Positions 8,274 to 16,407 of a stretch of 64,000 nt of DNA are shown piece after piece; the first letter of the stretch is position 1, and each line of letters opens with the position of its first letter. Both the position numbers and the translations under genes were made by a program. This DNA is from Hyphomicrobiales bacterium (GTDB lineage: Bacteria; Pseudomonadota; Alphaproteobacteria; Rhizobiales; Rhizobiaceae), in NCBI GenBank assembly GCA_900466605.1, contig UBMU01000019.1, positions 1-64,000 on the forward strand. The letters run 5' to 3'. The notes under the pieces are model-generated. The model saw only the letters and a list, made by a program, of their open reading frames with translations, searched no databases and had not been told where the DNA came from.

Positions 8274-9287
8274 TCAGTTGCTTGCGTTGACAACAGCATC
8301 CGGCGTGACAAAAGCGGCGTAGCTCGGCAGCACTTCGGTCACCTTACCCTGATCCTTAAGGAAGGCAGCCGTATCCTTGAGGATTTTGGCAGCACCGGAC
8401 TTTTCGCCACCGCCAAGCCATGCTTCGGAAGCCTGAACCTCAGGCGTCAGCAGCGTGAGATTCTTAAGCGCGGCAGCCTGTTGTTCAGGGGTCCCGCCAA
8501 GTGCCCTGGCGAGGAGCTTGGCATTCTCGCTATCGGCGTCCCAAGCCTTCTTATCGGCCGCGAAAGAGGCGTAGTACTTGTTGATGACGCTGGCAAAACT
8601 CTTCAGGAACGCCGGATCTTCGTCCGCAAACTTCGATGCCGCGACCCAGGCGGAAAAGGTCGGAGCGCCCTTATCCGCTACGTCCTTCGACGTGACCAAC
8701 ACCTTGCCGTTCTTCTTGAGTTCGGTCAGCGCCGGGTCCCAGACGAAGCCACCATCAATGTCGCCCCTGTTGTAGCTGGCAACGATCTCCGGCTGCGGGA
8801 TTGCAAAGACCTGCACATCTTTTTCGGTCAGGCCCAGCGACTTGATCAACGCCAGAAGCTGGTAGTGGTCGGTGGAAACGGGTGCGGCAGCAACCTTTTT
8901 ACCCTTGAGGTCATCAAGAGACGAGATCCCGGAGCCGTTGCGCACAACAAGCGCCTCGTCGATGCCGGAGATCGAGGACAAATAGAAGGCCTTGACCTCC
9001 AACCCGCGGGATGTCGCAGCAGCAAACGGGCTTGAGCCTACGTAGCCGACCTGGACGTCGCCCGAAGCGATGGCCGCGAAGATCTCGGCCCCAGAGTTAA
9101 ACTTGCGGAAATCGATTTCGTAGCCGGTTGCCTTGGCGAATTCGCCATTGGCAATCGCGACCGAAGACGGCAGAGCGTCGGTCTGATAGGCAACAACCAC
9201 CTTCTTGTCGGCTGCCTGGGCAACAAAAGGTGCCAACAGGCTTGCGGAACCGACCGTAATTGCGGCCAATAGTGTCTTGATATTCAT
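8274..9287 (-). CDS. tauA: Taurine ABC transporter substrate-binding protein
   Basis: A 337-residue periplasmic binding protein with a clear signal peptide (cleavage after FVAQA near residue 25). The mature protein starts KKVVVAYQTDALPSSVAIANG and carries FRKFNSGAEIFAAIASGDVQVG, then YNRGDIDGGFVWDPALTEL, all matching the TauA layout I know from E. coli. It delivers taurine or another small sulfonate to TauBC. First gene of the tau operon; the promoter should lie in 9288-9420. Confidence 0.88.
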   Translation of the reverse strand: MNIKTLLAAITVGSASLLAPFVAQAADKKVVVAYQTDALPSSVAIANGEFAKATGYEIDFRKFNSGAEIFAAIASGDVQVGYVGSSPFAAATSRGLEVKAFYLSSISGIDEALVVRNGSGISSLDDLKGKKVAAAPVSTDHYQLLALIKSLGLTEKDVQVFAIPQPEIVASYNRGDIDGGFVWDPALTELKKNGKVLVTSKDVADKGAPTFSAWVAASKFADEDPAFLKSFASVINKYYASFAADKKAWDADSENAKLLARALGGTPEQQAAALKNLTLLTPEVQASEAWLGGGEKSGAAKILKDTAAFLKDQGKVTEVLPSYAAFVTPDAVVNASN

Positions 9288-9665
9288 GTTTCGCCCCCTT
9301 GCGGCTGAGCCTAAACTTCAGCTTCAGCGCTTGAACTTGTTTCGACATGGAAACACTAGGGCGGACGCTTCCCCCCACACAGATAAAACTATCTATTTTA
9401 TAGAGTATGCGGACAATATTGTTTTTGGATTGATTTGGGACGCAGACGTTCGAGCCTTGGCCAGCCGGCACCCGTCCAGTTGGCAATCACATTCGAGCAT
9501 CGCGAGATGCTCCACATGCGTTTCGGCGGATCGACAGAAATAGACACGCGTCGTCCCATGAGGCATCTCGGCGCCTGTCAGCTTAGCGGGTCTTCCTTCA
9601 GCCACCGCTTCATGACGATGCGCTCCAAAAATTTTCGGCCAAGAAGACGTTCTCGGCAAGCGTTA
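9288..9665. other. 378-base non-coding region, tauA promoter side
   Basis: This stretch separates the tauA start from the hutD stop. It holds an AT-rich segment with the inverted repeat ATAAAA (9383-9388)/TTTTAT (9396-9401), which could be a tauA operator. It also holds a short hairpin GAGCATC (9495-9501)/GATGCTC (9506-9512) with a GCGA loop. No convincing gene is seen on either strand; an 88-codon minus-strand frame (9393-9659) has no recognisable family or ribosome-binding site. Confidence 0.5.
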
Positions 9666-10250
9666 TCAGATGGGACCGATGGAGATCAGAAAACAGCGAG
9701 CTTTGCCGCTCAGCAGCACATCCGTACCTTCGGCGCCTTCGAGAAGAAGTGCATCGCCGGGACCAAGATCGGCGCGTTGATCGCTCCACCCGACAACAAC
9801 AGGCCGACTATGGCAAAAAACGAGCCATGCTGGCGTCGATGGTCGTACCGTGGCCATGGAACTGATCTCCAAGCTCTCGACCCGATGGCTCAGAGCGCCA
9901 CGGCGGGTCATGACGTTCAAGTCCGTGATCTGGCCACCAGGCAACGTTGCCGATACCGGGACATCGGCGGGAAAGGCGAGGGGGACACTTCCCTGCGTCA
10001 GCAGTACCGGAACGGCGCCTTCTATCGTCAGCGACATACCATTGCCTTCGAGGATCGATAGCGTCCGGTCGATGCCGGTGAAGATCGAGAACGGCCCATC
10101 CGTCGCGACTGTTGCCATGCTGATGCGCCAATCGAAATCCGACAATGCAGCGCCTTCCGGCGAGACAGCGATTTCGACGGTCTCTCCGCCGCCGTTCTTC
10201 CACGGCATGCGGCGATAGGTGCTGGACCTGAGGACGGTGGCGCGGATCAT
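9666..10250 (-). CDS. hutD: HutD-family protein
   Basis: A 194-residue cupin-like protein of the HutD/Ves family, thought to tune histidine catabolism, possibly by binding formylglutamate. Family hallmarks are YRRMPWKNGGGETVEIAVSP near residues 12-31 and FDWRISMATVATDGPFSIFTGIDRTLSILEGNGM near 39-72. Normally hutD travels with the other hut genes, but here a toxin-antitoxin pair on the opposite strand lies between it and hutU. Either hutD has its own promoter within 10251-10320 or it is read from hutU through the antisense side of that pair. Confidence 0.85.
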   Translation of the reverse strand: MIRATVLRSSTYRRMPWKNGGGETVEIAVSPEGAALSDFDWRISMATVATDGPFSIFTGIDRTLSILEGNGMSLTIEGAVPVLLTQGSVPLAFPADVPVSATLPGGQITDLNVMTRRGALSHRVESLEISSMATVRPSTPAWLVFCHSRPVVVGWSDQRADLGPGDALLLEGAEGTDVLLSGKARCFLISIGPI

Positions 10251-10280
10251 TTTGGCTCCGTTATTTGCAAAGCAAGGCGA

Positions 10281-10308
10281 AGTGGACTAAGTTTAGTGGA
10301 CTAAGTTT
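10281..10308. repeat. 14-base tandem direct repeat in antitoxin promoter
   Basis: AGTGGACTAAGTTT occurs twice back to back (10281-10294 and 10295-10308), ending 12 bases before the antitoxin ATG. Repeated half-sites of this kind are usual for Phd/VapB autorepression, so this is the probable operator. It is also close enough to the hutD start (10250) to affect that promoter. Confidence 0.65.
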
Positions 10309-10320
10309 ATCGAGGTCGCC

Positions 10321-10578
10321 ATGCTCACCGTCAACATACACGAAGCGAAGACGCATCTGTCTCGGCTCATCGAAAAGGCCGCGAAGGGTGAGGGATTCAT
10401 CATAGCCAAAGCCGGAAAACCCTTGGTGAAAGTTGTTCCTCTTGAAGACAGCGATGCCCCGAGGAAGCGGAGGATCGGTTTCATGAAGGGTATGATCTCG
10501 GTCCCCGACGACTTCGACACCATGATGGCCGATGAGATCGAGGAGATGTTCTATGATGGTGAATTGCTTCCGGAATGA
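10321..10578 (+). CDS. vapB: Phd/YefM-family antitoxin
   Basis: An 85-residue type II antitoxin. The N-terminal half (LTVNIHEAKTHLSRLIEKAAKGEGFIIAKAGKPLVKVVPL) is a textbook Phd/YefM DNA-binding fold, and the acidic C-terminal tail would wrap and silence the PIN toxin. It overlaps the toxin start by 4 bases (ATGA), the standard coupled arrangement with antitoxin first. Autoregulation through the tandem repeat just upstream is expected. The symbol follows the PIN partner; a Phd-type name is equally valid. Confidence 0.85.
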   Translation: MLTVNIHEAKTHLSRLIEKAAKGEGFIIAKAGKPLVKVVPLEDSDAPRKRRIGFMKGMISVPDDFDTMMADEIEEMFYDGELLPE

Positions 10579-10958
10579 AACTGCTCCTTGATACCCATAT
10601 CCTGATCTGGGCCGCCAGCGAGAGCGAGCGACTGCCTCCTCGCCTGCGCGCGCTGATCGAGAACGAGCACAACGAGCTCCTTTTCAGTCCCGCCAGCCTT
10701 TGGGAGATCGCTATCAAGCATTCGCAGGGTCGCTCGAATTTTCGCGCCGACCCCTCGATACTGAGAGAACGTCTCCTGCAGAACGGCTACGTCGAGCTGC
10801 CGATCAACGGTGAGCACACTCTCGCTACTGTTGCTCTCCCGCCGATCCACAAGGACCCCTTCGATCGCATCCTGATTGCCCAGTCAAAGATCGAAGGTAT
10901 TCCTCTCGTCACGGTCGATCAGACCGTGCTGCAGTATCCGGGCCTCATGGAATTTTGA
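10575..10958 (+). CDS. vapC: PIN-domain RNase toxin, VapC family
   Basis: A 127-residue PIN-domain endoribonuclease, the toxin of the pair. The acidic metal-binding residues expected of active VapC are present: D6 (LLLDTHILIW), E44 (SLWEIAIK), D94 and D97 (KDPFDR) and D115 (TVDQT). This subgroup with SPASLWEIAIK typically partners Phd-like antitoxins. The coding frame is intact, so the module is probably functional. It ends 16 bases from the convergent hutU stop, placing the pair inside the hut gene cluster. Confidence 0.88.
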   Translation: MKLLLDTHILIWAASESERLPPRLRALIENEHNELLFSPASLWEIAIKHSQGRSNFRADPSILRERLLQNGYVELPINGEHTLATVALPPIHKDPFDRILIAQSKIEGIPLVTVDQTVLQYPGLMEF

Positions 10959-10974
10959 GGCCCGACGCAACAGA

Positions 10975-12663
10975 TCAATTTCCGAGGATTGCCGGCAGGC
11001 GCAAGCCCTGTTCCCTAGCGCAATCGACGGCGATCTCGTAACCCGCGTCGGCATGACGCATGACGCCTGTCGCCGGGTCGTTCCACAGAACGCGCTCGAG
11101 GCGGCGAGCCGCGTCGTCCGTACCGTCGGCGCAGATAACCATGCCCGAATGCTGAGAGAAGCCCATGCCAACGCCGCCCCCGTGATGGAGCGATACCCAG
11201 GTCGCACCTGACGCCGTGTTCAACAGCGCATTCAGGAGCGGCCAGTCCGAAACGGCATCCGAGCCGTCTTTCATCGCTTCCGTCTCACGGTTTGGAGAAG
11301 CCACCGAGCCGGAATCGAGGTGGTCGCGGCCGATAACAACGGGAGCTTTCAGTTCGCCGTTCTTGACCATCTCGTTGAAGGCAAGGCCGAGGCGATGGCG
11401 ATCACCGAGGCCAACCCAGCAAATGCGTGCCGGCAGCCCCTGAAAAGCGATCCTGTCGCGGGCCATATCAAGCCAGTTGTGCAGATGCTTGTTGTCGGGC
11501 AGCAATTCCTTCACCTTTGCATCCGTCTTGTAGATGTCTTCCGGATCGCCAGAGAGCGCTGCCCACCGGAAGGGACCTATGCCGCGGCAAAAGAGCGGGC
11601 GAATGTAGGCCGGCACGAAGCCCGGGAAGGCAAAGGCGTTCTCAAGGCCTTCATCCTTGGCGACCTGGCGGATGTTGTTGCCGTAGTCGAGCGTCGGAAC
11701 GCCGGCGTCCCAGAAGGCAACCATCGCCTCTACGTGCTGCCGCATCGAGGCGCGAGCGGCAACCTCCACCGACTTCGGATCGGTCTCGCGCTTGGCCTTG
11801 GCTTCCTCGACGGTCCAGCCGGCGGGCAGGTAGCCGTTGCGTGGATCATGCGCGGAAGTCTGGTCGGTGACGATATCGGGACGCGGACCTCCCGCATTCA
11901 TGCGACGAACGAGTTCTGGGAATATCTCCGCCGCGTTGCCGAGCAAGCCGACCGACTTGGCTTCGCCGGCCTTCGTCCACTTGTCTATCAGCGCCAGCGC
12001 CTCGTCGAGGGTCTTTGCCTTTTCGTCGACGTAGCGAGTGCGGAGGCGAAAGTCGATACGGGTCTCGTCGCTCTCGACGGCCAAGCAGCAAGCGCCCGCC
12101 ATAACAGCAGCGAGCGGCTGCGCGCCTCCCATACCGCCGAGGCCGCCAGTCAGTATCCACTTGCCTTTGAGGTTGCCGTTATAATGCTGGCGTCCAGCCT
12201 CAACGAAGGTTTCGTAAGTACCCTGCACGATGCCCTGGGTGCCGATATAGATCCACGAGCCGGCCGTCATCTGGCCGTACATGGCAAGGCCCTTCTTATC
12301 GAGCTCGTTGAAATGGTCCCAGGTCGCCCAATGCGGCACGAGGTTTGAGTTTGCAATCAGAACGCGCGGGGCATCCTTGTGCGTGCGGAACACACCAACC
12401 GGCTTGCCGGATTGAACAAGCAGGGTCTCGTCCTCGTTCAACGTCTTCAGCGTCGCTGCGATCCGGTCAAAATCGTCCCAGGTGCGAGCGGCCCGGCCGA
12501 TGCCGCCATAGACCACGAGCTCGTTCGGGTTTTCGGCGACGTCAGGATCGAGGTTGTTCATCAGCATGCGCAAGGGCGCTTCGGTCATCCAGCTCTTGGC
12601 GCTGAGCTCATTGCCGCGCGGAGCGCGGATTTCACGGATGTTGTGGCGTGGATTCGAGGTCAT
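10975..12663 (-). CDS. hutU: Urocanate hydratase
   Basis: A 562-residue cytosolic, NAD+-dependent enzyme converting urocanate to 4-imidazolone-5-propionate, step two of histidine breakdown. Visible hallmarks are GGLGGMGGAQP (173-183) for NAD+, the conserved cysteine C415 in ARICWVGLGDRHRLG, and HHGGGVGMGFSQHSG (493-507). The start is ATG 12663, giving the family MTSNPRHNIREI beginning and an AGGGGGA ribosome-binding site; the open frame extends 73 codons further but is not family-like. Last gene of hutI-hutH-hutG-hutU. Confidence 0.96.
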   Translation of the reverse strand: MTSNPRHNIREIRAPRGNELSAKSWMTEAPLRMLMNNLDPDVAENPNELVVYGGIGRAARTWDDFDRIAATLKTLNEDETLLVQSGKPVGVFRTHKDAPRVLIANSNLVPHWATWDHFNELDKKGLAMYGQMTAGSWIYIGTQGIVQGTYETFVEAGRQHYNGNLKGKWILTGGLGGMGGAQPLAAVMAGACCLAVESDETRIDFRLRTRYVDEKAKTLDEALALIDKWTKAGEAKSVGLLGNAAEIFPELVRRMNAGGPRPDIVTDQTSAHDPRNGYLPAGWTVEEAKAKRETDPKSVEVAARASMRQHVEAMVAFWDAGVPTLDYGNNIRQVAKDEGLENAFAFPGFVPAYIRPLFCRGIGPFRWAALSGDPEDIYKTDAKVKELLPDNKHLHNWLDMARDRIAFQGLPARICWVGLGDRHRLGLAFNEMVKNGELKAPVVIGRDHLDSGSVASPNRETEAMKDGSDAVSDWPLLNALLNTASGATWVSLHHGGGVGMGFSQHSGMVICADGTDDAARRLERVLWNDPATGVMRHADAGYEIAVDCAREQGLRLPAILGN

Positions 12664-12689
12664 GCGGGGCTCCCCCTGTCGAGTGATCT

Positions 12690-13490
12690 TTATCGTTTCA
12701 GGTCCGGCGCGATCTGTTCGATACGCGCCAGAATGTCTTTGAGATGGATGCGCAGTCGCTCCGCCTTGGCTGTGTCGTAGGCAAACGGCGGCGCCTCTGT
12801 CTGGAGGTGTGTCGATTGCGCGAGCTCCATCTGGATGGCATGCACGCCGGTCTCCGGCTGCCCGTAATGCCGCGTGGTCCATCCACCCTTGAAGCGGCCG
12901 TTCAGCACGCCGTCGTAACCCTCGGCAGCTTCGACGGCCGTCAGTGTCGCCTGCTCGATGGCGCTGTTACAGGTCTTGCCCATATCCGTGCCGATGTTAA
13001 AGTCCGGCAGCCTTCCTTCAAAGAGGAAAGGGATGTGAGAGCGGATCGAATGGCAGTCAAAGAGGATTGCCACACCGTGGATAGCTCGCACGCGTTCGAT
13101 CTCGGCAGCAAGAGCCGCATGATATGGTGCATGGAAGTCCCGTAGCCGCACTGCGATGTCGGCCTCGGTCGGGGCCTGTCCATCTTTCCAGATGGCCTTG
13201 CCGTCGAAATCCGTCTCGGGAACAAGGCCGGTTGTGTTCTGGCCGGGATAGAGGCTGACACCAGCCGGATCGCGGTTCGCATCGATCACGTAGCGATGGA
13301 ATGGCGCCCGCACAGTGGTCGCCTCCGACAAAAGGCCATCATAAAGATGGTGAATGTGCCAGTCGGTATCGGCGAGAATCCTGCCGTTGTCGTTCAGTCG
13401 CTCCCAGATGTCTGCCGGCACCGCGGTGCCGGTATGTGGAAACCCGAGAATGACAGGCGATGATCCAGTTTTGACTTCGAATACGGCCAT
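12690..13490 (-). CDS. hutG: N-formylglutamate deformylase
   Basis: A 266-residue N-formylglutamate amidohydrolase that releases formate and glutamate, the last step of the five-step histidine route. The family motifs FPHTGTAVP (18-26), DTDWHIHHLYDG and FDCHSIRSHIPFLFEGRLPDFNIGT are all present. One base separates it from the hutH stop and 26 bases from the hutU start. Presence of both this enzyme and HutF shows that the formiminoglutamate deiminase branch is used. Confidence 0.95.
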   Translation of the reverse strand: MAVFEVKTGSSPVILGFPHTGTAVPADIWERLNDNGRILADTDWHIHHLYDGLLSEATTVRAPFHRYVIDANRDPAGVSLYPGQNTTGLVPETDFDGKAIWKDGQAPTEADIAVRLRDFHAPYHAALAAEIERVRAIHGVAILFDCHSIRSHIPFLFEGRLPDFNIGTDMGKTCNSAIEQATLTAVEAAEGYDGVLNGRFKGGWTTRHYGQPETGVHAIQMELAQSTHLQTEAPPFAYDTAKAERLRIHLKDILARIEQIAPDLKR

Positions 13491-13491
13491 G

Positions 13492-15027
13492 TCAGCTCTC
13501 CAAGACTGGAAGGATGCCGGAAGAGACAGATCCGTTGAGCGCTCCCGTCGCGATCAGATCGCCTGCCGCCCTGAGATCGTTCGCCATATAGCGGTCGAGT
13601 TCCAGTGTCGGCACTACACTGCGGATGGTCGAAATCGCCTTTCGCAGTTCGGGGCTCGTCGTTAGAGGTGCGCGGAACTCGACGCCCTGAGCTGCGGTCA
13701 GCGCCTCGATGCCGATAATATTGAAGAGGTTTTCGGTCATGGGCAGCAGGCGGCGTGCACCGTGGCACGCCATTGACACGTGATCTTCCTGATTGGCCGA
13801 CGTTGGCGTCGAGTCGACCGAGGCAGGGTGCGACATCTGCTTGTTTTCCGACATCAGCGCCGCGGACGTCACTTCCGCGATCATCAAACCGGAATTGAGA
13901 CCAGGCTTCTTTGCGAGGAAAGCCGGCAGGCCGTAGGACAACGCAGGATCGACCAGCAACGCAATGCGACGTTGAGCAATCGCGCCGATCTCGCACACGG
14001 CAAGCGCGATCTGGTCGGCCGCAAAGGCAACCGGCTCCGCATGGAAGTTGCCACCGGAGACAACCGAATTGTCCGAAAGCACCAGCGGGTTGTCGGTTAC
14101 GGCATTCGCTTCGATTTCCAGCGTGCGAGCGACCGAGCGCAGGAGATCCAGGCAAGCCCCATCGACCTGCGGCTGACAACGTATGCAATAGGGATCCTGG
14201 ACGCGCTCGTCGCCCTCAATATGGCTCTGACGGATCACCGAGCTTTCGAGTAGCGCCCGAAGTGACGCAGCGGTGTCGATCTGGCCCTGGTGGCCACGCA
14301 GCGTGTGAATATCCGGATGGAAGGGAGCGGATGACCCCATGGCCGCGTCTGTCGACATGGCCCCTGTAATCAGGGCCGCTTGTGCCGCCCTGTGCGCGCG
14401 GAAAAGACCAGCAAGAGCCAGAGCCGTTGAGGTCTGCGTACCATTGATGAGTGCAAGACCTTCCTTCGCAGCAAGAACGGCGGCCTTCAGTCCAGCCCTC
14501 TCGAGAGCCTCACGGCCAGAAAGCCGCTCGCCAGCAAAAAAGGCCTCGGCTTCGCCCATCATCACGGCAGCCATGTGGGCGAGGGGAGCAAGGTCACCGG
14601 AGGCACCAACGGAGCCCTTTTCGGGGATGACCGGGATGACTCCCTTTTCCAACATACCTTCGATCAGCCGCACCAGTTCCAGTCGCACACCGGACGCGCC
14701 GCGGCCAAGCGAGACGAGCTTCAGAGCCATAATCAAGCGGACAATATTTTCAGGCAGAGGTGCACCGACGCCGCAGCAATGCGAGAGGATAAGATTGCGC
14801 TGGAGAGTCGCCACGTCGGCACTGTCGATCTTGATCGACGCAAGTTTTCCGAAGCCGGTATTGATGCCATAGACAGGCGCGTTGCCGGCAGCAATCTCAG
14901 CGATGCGTGCAGCCGCCTTGACAATAGCGGCGTCGAAGGAGACGTCGAGCTCTGCCGGCTCGCCCGTCCAGTAGATCGTCTCCAGATCCTTCAGCGAAAC
15001 GGAGCCTGGATGAAGAGTAATGGTCAA
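13492..15027 (-). CDS. hutH: Histidine ammonia-lyase
   Basis: A 511-residue homotetrameric lyase that removes ammonia from L-histidine to give urocanate. The self-processed MIO cofactor triad Ala142-Ser143-Gly144 lies in GSVGASGDLAPLAH at the expected position. YGINTGFGKLA (53-63) and the C-terminal QEDHVSM segment match the family. It overlaps the stop of hutI by 4 bases. Expression should follow HutC and the operator at 16316. Confidence 0.96.
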   Translation of the reverse strand: MTITLHPGSVSLKDLETIYWTGEPAELDVSFDAAIVKAAARIAEIAAGNAPVYGINTGFGKLASIKIDSADVATLQRNLILSHCCGVGAPLPENIVRLIMALKLVSLGRGASGVRLELVRLIEGMLEKGVIPVIPEKGSVGASGDLAPLAHMAAVMMGEAEAFFAGERLSGREALERAGLKAAVLAAKEGLALINGTQTSTALALAGLFRAHRAAQAALITGAMSTDAAMGSSAPFHPDIHTLRGHQGQIDTAASLRALLESSVIRQSHIEGDERVQDPYCIRCQPQVDGACLDLLRSVARTLEIEANAVTDNPLVLSDNSVVSGGNFHAEPVAFAADQIALAVCEIGAIAQRRIALLVDPALSYGLPAFLAKKPGLNSGLMIAEVTSAALMSENKQMSHPASVDSTPTSANQEDHVSMACHGARRLLPMTENLFNIIGIEALTAAQGVEFRAPLTTSPELRKAISTIRSVVPTLELDRYMANDLRAAGDLIATGALNGSVSSGILPVLES

Positions 15028-16286
15028 CGGTCGATCCTTTCGCCTTTGAAGACATGCGCATAAAGCGGGTTGAAGCCGATGCGGTAGACGAGCTCGGCAA
15101 GGCTCTCGACGTCCCAGATGGCAAAATCTGCAGACTTACCCGCCTCGAGCGTGCCGGTCTCGTCCAGCAGTCCGAGGGCACGTGCGCCTTCCCGGGTCGC
15201 ACCGGCAATGCATTCCTCGACAGTTAGGCCGAAGAGCGTCGCCGACATGTTCATCGTCAGGAGCAACGACGTCAAAGGCGACGTACCGGGGTTGCAGTCC
15301 GTGGCAATGGCGATCCGGGTGCCGGCATCCCGTAGTGCCTGAACTGGGGGCTTCCGCTTCTCATTGATCGCGTAGAAGGCACCCGGCAACAGGACAGCCA
15401 CCGTGCCAGCTGCAGCCATGGCACACGCACCTTCATCATCCAAATATTCCAGATGGTCAGCTGAGAGCGCATCATAGGACGCCGCGAGCTTGGCACCGCC
15501 GAGGTTGGACAATTGCTCAGCGTGCAGCTTGACCGGCAGACGCAACGCTTGGGCCTTATCGAACACCCGTGCAATCTCGGCTGTTGAAAAGGCGATCCCT
15601 TCACAGAATCCATCGACAGCGTCGACCAGACCCTCGGCATGAGCATATTCGAGTGCAGGAATGACAACGTCGGTGATGTAGTCTCCGTTGCGACCCTTAT
15701 ACTCGATAGGGGTGGCATGAGCGCCAAGATAGGAAGTAACGACCCGGACCGGGCGAACGCGCTCGAGCTGGCGTGCAGCCCGCAGCATCTTCAATTCGCC
15801 GTCGACATTCAGCCCATAGCCGGACTTGACCTCGATCGTCGTGACACCTTCACCAATAAGTGTATCCAGGCGGGGAAGAGCCGCCCCGACGAGGCCTTCG
15901 ACCGAGAGTGCGTTCGTGGCCTTGACGGAAGAAACAATTCCGCCACCGGCACGAGCAATCTCCTCATAGGTAGCGCCTTCCAGGCGCATCTCGAATTCGC
16001 GGGCGCGATTGCCGCCGTAGACGATGTGAGTGTGGCAGTCGATGAAGCCAGGCGTAAGCCAACGACCTTCCAGATCCGTGATTTCAGCGCGCTCAATCGC
16101 CGCCACCGGCACGTCTGCTTCAGAACCGACGAAGACTATACGGCCATTTTCGGTAACGACTGCACCCCTCTCGACGATCCCCAGACCCGGCTCTTGCGGA
16201 TCGAGCGACGCTATTCGCGCATTCCTCCACAGATGCGGACGCAGCTCGCCGGGTGCTCCATCGCTTGAAAAATTGTTCCCGCTCAT
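15024..16286 (-). CDS. hutI: Imidazolonepropionase
   Basis: A 420-residue metal-dependent amidohydrolase opening 4-imidazolone-5-propionate to N-formimino-L-glutamate. The metal ligands H85 and H87 lie in FIDCHTHIVYGG, with further ligands in VKLHAEQLSNLGG and IATDCNPGTSP. The ATG at 16286 is chosen over 16343 because AAGGCGG precedes it and the longer N-terminus overlaps the operator. It heads the minus-strand hut operon and diverges from hutF across a 121-base control region. Confidence 0.95.
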   Translation of the reverse strand: MSGNNFSSDGAPGELRPHLWRNARIASLDPQEPGLGIVERGAVVTENGRIVFVGSEADVPVAAIERAEITDLEGRWLTPGFIDCHTHIVYGGNRAREFEMRLEGATYEEIARAGGGIVSSVKATNALSVEGLVGAALPRLDTLIGEGVTTIEVKSGYGLNVDGELKMLRAARQLERVRPVRVVTSYLGAHATPIEYKGRNGDYITDVVIPALEYAHAEGLVDAVDGFCEGIAFSTAEIARVFDKAQALRLPVKLHAEQLSNLGGAKLAASYDALSADHLEYLDDEGACAMAAAGTVAVLLPGAFYAINEKRKPPVQALRDAGTRIAIATDCNPGTSPLTSLLLTMNMSATLFGLTVEECIAGATREGARALGLLDETGTLEAGKSADFAIWDVESLAELVYRIGFNPLYAHVFKGERIDR

Positions 16287-16315
16287 CAGCTTTCCGCCTT
16301 CCTTTATGTCGAAAC

Positions 16316-16327
16316 ATGTATATACAT
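16316..16327. promoter_or_regulatory. Palindromic HutC-type operator
   Basis: A perfect 12-base palindrome, ATGTATATACAT, lies between the divergent hutI and hutF starts. TGTATATACA-like sites are typical for GntR regulators of the HutC subfamily, and hutC is the second gene of the rightward unit. A single site between both promoters would let HutC, relieved by urocanate, control all hut genes here. The assignment is inference from motif and position. Confidence 0.7.
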
Positions 16328-16407
16328 AATAAGCAAGTGACAAGTGAAATTTTGTGCGTCTCCATGGAAAAGAAAGATGCGCGGCGCCGAAGAGGAGAAA
16401 AAGCGTT

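Noticed and set aside
9393..9659. 88-codon minus-strand frame between tauA and hutD
   Set aside because: No ribosome-binding site, no recognisable family, and it overlaps the AT-rich tauA promoter region.
11320..12348. 342-codon plus-strand frame within hutU
   Set aside because: It is antisense to a clear urocanase gene; long reverse frames are common in GC-rich coding sequence and the translation is not protein-like.
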